Assembly: GCA_002305535.1 (NCBI GenBank)
Contig: DBRE01000117.1
Coordinates: forward strand, 14,658-25,656
Source: Syntrophomonas sp. UBA1376
GTDB taxonomy: Bacteria > Bacillota > Syntrophomonadia > Syntrophomonadales > Syntrophomonadaceae
Length of the DNA: 10,999 nt
Reading direction: 5' to 3'
Position numbers and translations under genes: made by a program. The notes beneath the pieces were generated by a model that was given only the letters and a program-made list of their open reading frames with translations, was not told the DNA's origin and did no database searches. Of this stretch, positions 1-4,995 are shown piece by piece. Each line of letters opens with the position of its first letter. Position 1 is the stretch's first letter.

Positions 1-30
1 AGATGCAAGAGGGGACGGTTAATATTAGTA

Positions 31-108
31 GACGCAGATCACGCAGATTGCGCTGATCATTGTTATTTAAATCTGCGTAATCTTAAGCAATCTGCGTTTA
101 TCTGCGTC
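31..108. repeat. Composite inverted repeat made of ATCTGCGT units
   Basis: The word ATCTGCGT occurs five times here: twice inverted (32-39, 41-48) and three times forward (71-78, 90-97, 100-107). A degenerate sixth copy lies at 50-57 (6 of 8 bases, inverted). The outer arms 31-50 and 88-108 are reverse complements apart from the two or three bases between their units, so the stretch can fold into a long hairpin with a loop of about 37 bases. It lies just downstream of etfA. No T-run follows the hairpin in the direction of etfA transcription, so it does not look like a normal intrinsic terminator. Similar ATCTGCG-rich intergenic repeats are known, to my recollection, in many environmental bacteria; the family identity here is inference. 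Confidence 0.8.
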
Positions 109-109
109 T

Positions 110-128
110 TATAAAAGTCTCTTTTATA
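110..128 (-). other. AT-rich hairpin overlapping the etfA stop codon
   Basis: The arms TATAAAAG (110-117) and CTTTTATA (121-128) are perfect reverse complements around a three-base loop. The stop codon of etfA (124-126) lies inside one arm. The stem is almost all A-T and there is no clear U-tract after it, so it is at most a weak 3'-end structure. No better terminator for the etf genes is visible inside the window. Confidence 0.4.
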
Positions 129-1047
129 GAGCTTTGTTTAGGTCAGCCAGTACTTGTTTCAAATCAGCAGTCATAATGTAATCTGACATCTGGTTCATGC
201 TGGCATTTTCATCGGTATTGATAGATGCTATGACCCGGGCATCGCGGATACCCACGGTAAACTGTACTTGCCCGGAAATACCAAACAGTAAGGCCAACTG
301 GGGTTTGCACTTCTTGCCGGACAAACCAACGATGCGTTCTTCTGACAGCCATTTCTTATCAGTAGCCACCGGTTTGGAACAGGCCACTTCGCCGCCCAGT
401 TTCTTAGCCAGTTCCTGGGCCAGGGGCAGATCATCCTGGCTTTCCATACCCTGTCCAACTACCACCAGGATCTCCGCGGCTTCGATATCCACACTGTCAC
501 CGGCTTTGCTGCGCACCTCAACCAGTTTTACGGCTGAAGGCTTAGCTTCTACCGACAAATCGTTCAGACTGCCGGCTGACCCAGCGGCGGCTGCCTCAAA
601 GGTACGGGGACGGATGGCAATAACTTTCTTGGCCTCGGTAATGGTCTGGGTAGCCACAGTAGCTCCACCCAAGGCATTGCGTTGACATTCGATCTGATCG
701 CCGTTGCTCTGCAAAGCGGTCACATCGGTCAGACATCCAGCTTGGATGATCTGGGCTAAACGGCCAGCTACTTCTTTACCCCGTCGGTTGGATGATAGAA
801 AAACCACATCCGTTCCCAACTGCTCGATAGCCTGAGCCAGAGCCGAGGCAACCGCAGCTGTATCCGCTAAATTAATAGCATCATTATCTATGGCAAACAC
901 TTCTGCGCCCGCACCGACCAAATCTTGAGCAGCCGCATTGTCGTTAATGGTGACAGCTTTAACGGCAGCCGCACCAACCTCCCGGGCAGCTGTAAGCAGC
1001 TCCAGGGCCATACTCGCTTTATCACTGTATATCAAAACGGTCGCCAT
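124..1047 (-). CDS. etfA: Electron transfer flavoprotein, alpha subunit (FixB-like)
   Basis: The 307-residue product is the FAD-carrying alpha subunit of a cytoplasmic ETF heterodimer, which takes electrons from acyl-CoA dehydrogenases. The N-terminal domain (about 1-180) has the family pattern around AGRLAQIIQAG and TDVTAL. The C-terminal FAD domain (about 188-300) contains GLSGKKCKP (241-249) and GISGQVQF (256-263). The start is ATG at 1045-1047, not the in-frame GTG at 1054-1056, because that GTG lies inside the Shine-Dalgarno GGAGGTGAT; from ATG the spacing is normal. It begins 5 bases after the etfB stop, so the pair is translationally close, and the last two etfB codons (AGG AGG) form its ribosome binding site. 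Oddities: the usual GASR motif reads CSK, and the usual GAIQH reads GQVQF, so a conserved Arg and His are replaced by Lys and Phe. The family is certain; the redox behaviour is not. Confidence 0.94.
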   Translation of the reverse strand: MATVLIYSDKASMALELLTAAREVGAAAVKAVTINDNAAAQDLVGAGAEVFAIDNDAINLADTAAVASALAQAIEQLGTDVVFLSSNRRGKEVAGRLAQIIQAGCLTDVTALQSNGDQIECQRNALGGATVATQTITEAKKVIAIRPRTFEAAAAGSAGSLNDLSVEAKPSAVKLVEVRSKAGDSVDIEAAEILVVVGQGMESQDDLPLAQELAKKLGGEVACSKPVATDKKWLSEERIVGLSGKKCKPQLALLFGISGQVQFTVGIRDARVIASINTDENASMNQMSDYIMTADLKQVLADLNKAL

Positions 1048-1052
1048 TCCTA

Positions 1053-1808
1053 TCACCTCCTGATTACGCCTTCAGCGGCCAGAGCTTGAAGCAGCTCATC
1101 AACGGTCTTCACTACTACTTTCTTGCGCTGTGAGTCGGGAGCCAGGTTGCTGATGGTCTCCACTGGACTACCATCAGGAAGTTCAACATCCAAGTCATCA
1201 AGTTCCAAGACTTCCTTGGGTTTCTTACCAGCTTTAAGGATCTGGGTAACCGATGGTATCCTGGCTTCATTGATATCCGATAATACTGTTATCACCGCAG
1301 GCAAGCTCACCTCAACGATCTCATCACAGTCTTCCAGAGAACGAGTCACGGCGGCGGTGGAACCATTGACCTCAATATTAATGGCATAGGCTACTTGCGG
1401 CCAGCCGAGTATTTCCGCGACACGTGATCCCACTTGTCCCGAGTAATTGTCGGCACTGCCTTCACCAAACAGGAGTAAGTCGACCTGGTCTATTTTCTTA
1501 ACGGCTTCAGCCAGAACCGTAGCTATCCAACTGCTTTCAGCCCCCTGTAGCTGATCATCAGCTACCAGGAATGCTTCATCAGCACCGGCCGCCAGAGCCT
1601 CTTTAATAGTGTCTTCAATGTTTTCGTCACCAGCGGACAGAGCGATCACATTCCCACCTTGAGCCTCTTTGAGGGCAACTGCGGCTTCCAAAGCATTCTT
1701 ATCGATATTGCCCAGGGTCAAAGGTACATCATCCAATACTGGCTGGCGATTGCGAAGTCTGATCTGCTGCAGATCAGGAACCTGTTTCAACGCCACTACA
1801 ATATTCAT
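1053..1808 (-). CDS. etfB: Electron transfer flavoprotein, beta subunit (FixA-like)
   Basis: The 251-residue product is the beta subunit of ETF, at the usual family length. It binds AMP or a second flavin and forms the surface that docks the acyl-CoA dehydrogenase. Visible motifs are KQVPD (8-12), DKNALEAAVALK (36-47, the DxNAxEAA form also seen in FixA/YdiQ proteins), GEGSADNYSGQVG (115-127, the nucleotide-binding loop, usually DxDTGQVG), NEARIPS (180-186) and KAGKKP (192-197). The start is ATG with AAGGAGG eight bases upstream. It is followed by etfA after 5 bases. It is separated from fixX by 213 bases holding a repeat element and a dyad. Whether it belongs to a bifurcating or a simple ETF cannot be settled from these motifs alone. 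The FixCX neighbours favour a quinone-linked system, which is inference. Confidence 0.95.
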   Translation of the reverse strand: MNIVVALKQVPDLQQIRLRNRQPVLDDVPLTLGNIDKNALEAAVALKEAQGGNVIALSAGDENIEDTIKEALAAGADEAFLVADDQLQGAESSWIATVLAEAVKKIDQVDLLLFGEGSADNYSGQVGSRVAEILGWPQVAYAINIEVNGSTAAVTRSLEDCDEIVEVSLPAVITVLSDINEARIPSVTQILKAGKKPKEVLELDDLDVELPDGSPVETISNLAPDSQRKKVVVKTVDELLQALAAEGVIRR

Positions 1809-1834
1809 CCATCTAACCTCCTTAAGTAAAATAT

Positions 1835-1861
1835 GTTATCCTCGCAAGTTAGGGGGATAAC
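1835..1861. promoter_or_regulatory. Dyad GTTATCC-N13-GGATAAC in the etfB leader
   Basis: The seven-base arms at 1835-1841 and 1855-1861 are perfect reverse complements, 20 bases apart start to start, about two helical turns. The dyad ends just upstream of the etfB Shine-Dalgarno sequence. It could be an operator for a dimeric regulator or an mRNA hairpin in the etfBA leader. No convincing -35/-10 pair was found around it, so its role is open. Confidence 0.4.
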
Positions 1862-1895
1862 TCTCCGGGTACAGGCAAAACGCAACTTATTGATC

Positions 1896-1977
1896 TGTCA
1901 TTCTGAGACGAAGTCGAAGAATCTTTTGCCGATACTTCATAGAAAGATCCTTCGGTCGTTCCTCCCTCAGGATGACA
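1896..1977. repeat. Imperfect inverted-repeat element between fixX and etfB
   Basis: The left arm (1896-1927) begins TGTCATTCTGAG and the right arm (1943-1977) ends CTCAGGATGACA. Reverse-complemented, the right arm matches the left with a few substitutions and small gaps, giving a stem of about 30 base pairs around a 15-base loop. It resembles the dispersed GTCATTCTGAG...CTCAGAATGAC intergenic repeats that I recall from many bacterial genomes; that identification is from memory. A near-identical copy of the right arm recurs at 9159-9185. The element fills much of the fixX-etfB spacer, so a transcript running through the operon would carry this hairpin. Confidence 0.75.
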
Positions 1978-1983
1978 AGATTA

Positions 1984-1992
1984 GGGGACGGT
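1984..1992. repeat. Short repeat GGGGACGGT (second copy at 11-19)
   Basis: The nine bases GGGGACGGT occur at 1984-1992 and again at 11-19, each next to a larger hairpin repeat. The word resembles the head of REP-like elements beginning GGGGACGGTT that I recall from clostridial genomes. The copies are too short to define an element by themselves. Confidence 0.4.
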
Positions 1993-2021
1993 CGCGAACA
2001 TTTCTGCTGACCTATAAATAC

Positions 2022-2306
2022 TTAGCCAAAGCGGAACTGGACTCCGGCCCCCCCGGTGGGATAATTCCAGTCCAGAACCTCGGTGCCGCAAGCCAGGCGG
2101 CAGGTTCCGCATTCCAAACAACCATCAATAGTGAATTCCACTTCACCAGCATCATTCAAACTGTATAGACCAGCCGGGCAAACCAAAACCGCTTTCTTAA
2201 GACGGGGGTCTTTTTCCATACCAGCTTTAATACGGATATGAGGTTCACTGTCATGCTTAAAGACATCTAACCCCAGTTTGGCTTTCAGTCCCAGGATCTC
2301 ACTCAT
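2022..2306 (-). CDS. fixX: Ferredoxin-like protein FixX
   Basis: The 94-residue product is a small cytoplasmic iron-sulphur protein that partners FixC. Together they correspond to the single-chain ETF:quinone oxidoreductase, FixX replacing its C-terminal cluster domain. Cysteines are visible at 43 (in CPAGLY), 63, 66, 69 (CLECGTC) and 73. C43 with the CxxCxxC triad is the expected ligand set for one [4Fe-4S] cluster. The C-terminal WNYPTGGAGVQFRFG is close to the family signature, and the length is typical. The ATG overlaps the fixC stop by four bases (ATGA), with GGAAGG upstream inside fixC, so the two are translationally coupled. There is no diazotrophy gene nearby, so a role with the adjacent acyl-CoA dehydrogenase and EtfAB is more likely than nitrogen fixation; that is inference. 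Confidence 0.95.
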   Translation of the reverse strand: MSEILGLKAKLGLDVFKHDSEPHIRIKAGMEKDPRLKKAVLVCPAGLYSLNDAGEVEFTIDGCLECGTCRLACGTEVLDWNYPTGGAGVQFRFG

Positions 2307-3589
2307 AGTTTTCTCACCTTCCTAAAGTCACCCAGCATGTCCCACATCTCACGAATAGTCAGGTGCTTTTTAATAGTGGGATAGATCCGCTCTTTGGGCC
2401 CATCATCAACCGCATATAGTTCACTCATCATAGTAGTTACCATTTCCGGATAAACCGTGAAAAAGCGTGGGTTATCCAAAGCGGTGGGCGCATCCTTGAA
2501 ATTCTGGAAATCCTTCATCACAAAGCTGTCTTTTAATAATAACTCATATACAGATAATTGATTAGCCGTATACTGACCCGCCTCACGGGCTTTTAATACC
2601 GCCTGGGCTGCATAATAACCGGAAGCCAGCGCATATTCCATGCCGCGAACAGTCACACCGATATTCATAGAAAATCCAGCCGCATCACCGGCCACCAAAA
2701 TACCGTTACCATACAGTTTGGTCAAAGCCTTCAGGCCACCTTCGGGAATCACATGGGCACTGTACTCTACCGTCTGCCCACCGCGAATGAGACTGGCCAC
2801 TTCCGGGCGTTGCTTCAGATCGTCCAGGAGTTGGGGAGCCTGTACCTGTGGGCTTCCATCCATCAAATCCTTTATTCCTACTACAATTCCCAAACTGAGG
2901 CTTTCCTTATTCGTATATAGGAATCCGCCTCCGAATTTACCCCGGGTCACTTCTCCCATATAGAGTCGGGCGGCGCCTTCGTTGCCTTCCAAGCCAAAGC
3001 GATCCTCAATGACCGCTGGATCCAGTTCAATTATTTCTTTAAACCCCACCGCAAAATCATGGGGATTGCCCGGTTGACGCAGTCCTGCCTGTTCTGCTAC
3101 CAGGGACAGGGCTCCATCACAGGCGATCACTACATCAGCGTGGAGTTCATCTCCTCCCGCCCGGACTCCTACTACCTGTCCGTTTTCTATGATCACCTCA
3201 TCAACCCGGCTCTTGGCCACCAGCATAGCCCCTTTACGCTCCGCCTGTTTGGCCAGCCAGCGATCAAACTTGGCCCTGAGAACACTGTAGCTCTGATAGG
3301 GCTCCTGCCGAAGTTCTTCGCCGCTGTAGCGTATGGTGACAGACCGTTTTTCGGCCATCATGGCTACTTCCTCATGGGCAATAAACCTTTCCAGCGGAGC
3401 TTTCTTCCACAGATCAGGAAACAAATCGCGCACCGGATTCAGGTAAAGGCGACCACCGGTCACATTTTTGGCCCCAGAGTAGTCACCCCGCTCTAAGACC
3501 AGAACCTCCAGATCCTCCTGAGCCAGAGTATAGGCAGCAGCCAGACCGGCTAAGCCGCCCCCAACTACGATCACATCAAACTTTTCCAC
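2303..3589 (-). CDS. fixC: FixC-type ETF:quinone oxidoreductase flavoprotein
   Basis: The 428-residue flavoprotein is expected to accept electrons from EtfAB and, with FixX, pass them to quinone at the membrane. The N-terminal FAD motif is VVGGGLAG (8-15). GAKNVTGGRLY (39-49) is a FixC/ETF-QO signature, CDGALS lies at 157-162, and the second FAD motif VAGDAAGFSMNIG is at 299-311, followed by VRGMEYA. Length is usual for FixC; the iron-sulphur domain of ETF-QO is absent because it is encoded by fixX. The start is GTG (3587-3589), with GAGGTGG six bases upstream. A strong terminator sits just before this ribosome binding site and no good promoter lies between, so expression probably depends on read-through from the acyl-CoA dehydrogenase gene or on a promoter inside it. 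Confidence 0.95.
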   Translation of the reverse strand: MEKFDVIVVGGGLAGLAAAYTLAQEDLEVLVLERGDYSGAKNVTGGRLYLNPVRDLFPDLWKKAPLERFIAHEEVAMMAEKRSVTIRYSGEELRQEPYQSYSVLRAKFDRWLAKQAERKGAMLVAKSRVDEVIIENGQVVGVRAGGDELHADVVIACDGALSLVAEQAGLRQPGNPHDFAVGFKEIIELDPAVIEDRFGLEGNEGAARLYMGEVTRGKFGGGFLYTNKESLSLGIVVGIKDLMDGSPQVQAPQLLDDLKQRPEVASLIRGGQTVEYSAHVIPEGGLKALTKLYGNGILVAGDAAGFSMNIGVTVRGMEYALASGYYAAQAVLKAREAGQYTANQLSVYELLLKDSFVMKDFQNFKDAPTALDNPRFFTVYPEMVTTMMSELYAVDDGPKERIYPTIKKHLTIREMWDMLGDFRKVRKL

Positions 3590-3610
3590 CCGTTACCACC
3601 TCACTTTAAG

Positions 3611-3634
3611 AAAAAAGGGAACCAAGCGGTTCCC
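3611..3634 (-). terminator. Intrinsic terminator between acyl-CoA dehydrogenase gene and fixC
   Basis: On the minus strand GGGAACC (3628-3634) and GGTTCCC (3617-3623) form a perfect seven-base-pair stem with a four-base loop, followed directly by six T (3611-3616). This is a textbook intrinsic terminator 18 bases after the acyl-CoA dehydrogenase stop. It ends about 10 bases before the fixC ribosome binding site, so it may act as a partial terminator that lowers fixCX-etfBA relative to the dehydrogenase. Confidence 0.85.
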
Positions 3635-3651
3635 CGGAATTCCTGAAAGGG

Positions 3652-4791
3652 TTAGTCCGCCAGAGTCAACCCGGCTACTATCATCCTCTGCATATCGGCC
3701 ACACCTTCGATTTGCGGTCCAATTATGGCGTCTTTATAAATGCGGGCAATCTTATAATCATTCATCAGTCCGTAGGATCCATGTATATCCATAGAGATCC
3801 TGGCTACATCACACATAGTATCACATACAAAAGTCTTGGTTAAGGCCGCTTCTCTGGCAAACTGACGCGGATCTTTAACATTATTGGCCAGCATACCCAA
3901 GCGATAGGTCAACCAGCGGGCTGCTTCATATTTAATAGCCAGATCGGCTACCTTCAGCTGAATTGATTGGAACTTGGCGATAGGAGCATCACGATGCATT
4001 TTTTCTTTGGAATAACGAACTCCTTCATCATAAGCAGCTAATATGCCACCTAGAGCGGTGGAGCTGACCCCTACCTTACCAAAGGAAATGCCCAGCTGCA
4101 GGATGGGGTAACCCATACTTGGCCCACCCAGCATATTTTCTACTGGTACTCTAACATCCTTAAGATAAACATCCAGCAGTTGGCCGCCATGCATACCTAT
4201 TTTATCCCATGGCTCGGAAATTGAATACCCATCACACCACTTTTCCACTAGGAAGCCGGAAGGTTTATTGGTCTGATCATCCACGGCAAACACTACAATC
4301 ACGCCCGGCCAGTTGGCATTGGAAATGAAGCGTTTGGTTCCGTTTATTATATAATGATCTCCATCCTTAACGGCAGTAGTAGTCAATTGCTTAGGATCCG
4401 ACCCAGTTGCCGGTTCTGTAAAGGCGAAGGAAGCAATCTTTTCCCCTTTACAGCACGGGGTCATATACTCTTTCTTCTGATCCTCGGTGCCGAAAACCGA
4501 TATGGCGCTCAGAGCCAGGCTGTGAGCTGATAATGTCATGGCTACTCCACCGGAAGCCCGGGCTAGCTGTTCCATAGCTAGTACGTAACCGTCGTATCCT
4601 CCATCGGCTCCACCGTATTCCTCAGAATACGGAATACCAAAAAGATCCAACTCCGCCAGTCCTTTAATAATGTCTTCGGGAATCACATTCTCCCGATCGA
4701 TCTGTTCAGCAACCGGTTCGATATACTTTTCTGCAAATTCACGCGCCATCTGTTGTATCATGAGCTGCTCTTTGGTCAAATTGAAATCCAT
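3652..4791 (-). CDS. Acyl-CoA dehydrogenase
   Basis: The 379-residue product is a full-length flavin-dependent acyl-CoA dehydrogenase, which introduces the alpha-beta double bond into an acyl-CoA and reduces EtfAB. The N-terminal helical domain covers about 1-118. The middle domain carries FAFTEPATGSD (122-132) and NGTKRFISNA (150-159), the FAD and substrate motifs. The C-terminal helical domain ends in the catalytic region IEGVADMQRMIVA (361-373), where E362 aligns with the usual catalytic Glu of the IYEGT motif. Differences from typical members are VADM for TSEI, GMHGGQ (199-204) for the usual GxRGS/T loop, and GSYG (338-341) for GGxG. The substrate cannot be named. Start is ATG with GGGAGGGG upstream. 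It heads the block with fixCX and etfBA, its probable electron acceptors, and has its own terminator. Confidence 0.93.
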   Translation of the reverse strand: MDFNLTKEQLMIQQMAREFAEKYIEPVAEQIDRENVIPEDIIKGLAELDLFGIPYSEEYGGADGGYDGYVLAMEQLARASGGVAMTLSAHSLALSAISVFGTEDQKKEYMTPCCKGEKIASFAFTEPATGSDPKQLTTTAVKDGDHYIINGTKRFISNANWPGVIVVFAVDDQTNKPSGFLVEKWCDGYSISEPWDKIGMHGGQLLDVYLKDVRVPVENMLGGPSMGYPILQLGISFGKVGVSSTALGGILAAYDEGVRYSKEKMHRDAPIAKFQSIQLKVADLAIKYEAARWLTYRLGMLANNVKDPRQFAREAALTKTFVCDTMCDVARISMDIHGSYGLMNDYKIARIYKDAIIGPQIEGVADMQRMIVAGLTLAD

Positions 4792-4828
4792 AATTTAGTC
4801 CCCTCCCAATCATTATTGTCTATAAATC

Positions 4829-4837
4829 ATTTTAGCA
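4829..4837 (-). promoter_or_regulatory. Candidate extended -10 promoter for the acyl-CoA dehydrogenase gene
   Basis: On the minus strand TGCTAAAAT (4837 to 4829) fits the extended -10 pattern TGnTATAAT with one mismatch. No good -35 lies 17 bases upstream. It would start transcription near 4822, about 30 bases before the ATG. The surrounding 4792-4946 region is AT-rich and intergenic. Confidence 0.4.
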
Positions 4838-4854
4838 TTGAATATTATGTTATG

Positions 4855-4883
4855 GGAATATTCTTCGTTAATTTTAATATTCC
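4855..4883. promoter_or_regulatory. Dyad GGAATATT-N13-AATATTCC upstream of the acyl-CoA dehydrogenase gene
   Basis: The eight-base arms at 4855-4862 and 4876-4883 are perfect reverse complements, 21 bases apart start to start, two helical turns. A third GAATATT lies at 4840-4846. The dyad is just upstream of the candidate -10 element, where a dimeric regulator or activator could bind. The regulator is not encoded in the window, and the AT-rich background weakens the case. Confidence 0.45.
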
Positions 4884-4946
4884 TTCTTTTGGAGTGCTTT
4901 TTTTAATTGGAAAATTCCCCACAATTTCGACCTACAGATTTGCGAC

Positions 4947-4971
4947 AAAAAAGAGGGGTAATTCCCCTCTT
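4947..4971 (-). terminator. Intrinsic terminator of the MoxR/CoxE-like unit
   Basis: AAGAGGGG (4951-4958) and CCCCTCTT (4964-4971) form an eight-base-pair stem with a five-base loop. On the minus strand it runs into six T (4947-4952). It lies 24 bases after the stop of the CoxE-like gene and separates that unit from the acyl-CoA dehydrogenase gene. Confidence 0.87.
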
Positions 4972-4995
4972 GGTTGCGATCATTATATTGTTCAC

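Noticed and set aside
31..108. CRISPR-like reading of the repeated ATCTGCGT units
   Set aside because: The units are only eight bases long, occur in both orientations and have spacers of one to a dozen or so bases, so they form a hairpin and not a CRISPR array.
197..685. 162-codon open frame on the plus strand
   Set aside because: It lies wholly inside etfA on the other strand, has no ribosome binding site and encodes a low-complexity, Ser/Thr-rich product.
1048..1056. Upstream GTG start for etfA
   Set aside because: That GTG is part of the Shine-Dalgarno sequence GGAGGTGAT; the ATG at 1045-1047 has correct spacing.
1862..1900. Possible etfB promoter with -35 TTGCGT on the minus strand
   Set aside because: The hexamer 17 bases downstream is AGTTAT, matching the -10 consensus at only three positions.
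3059..3496. 145-codon open frame on the plus strand
   Set aside because: It lies entirely within fixC on the opposite strand and shows no protein family pattern.
2022..3589. Nitrogen-fixation assignment for fixCX
   Set aside because: FixC and FixX families also serve acyl-CoA metabolism; there are no nif genes here, and an acyl-CoA dehydrogenase gene is adjacent.
3640..3669. Possible fixC promoter with -35 TTGACT (3664-3669, minus strand)
   Set aside because: The position 17 bases downstream reads TCAGGA, which is not an acceptable -10, and the transcript would still run into the terminator.
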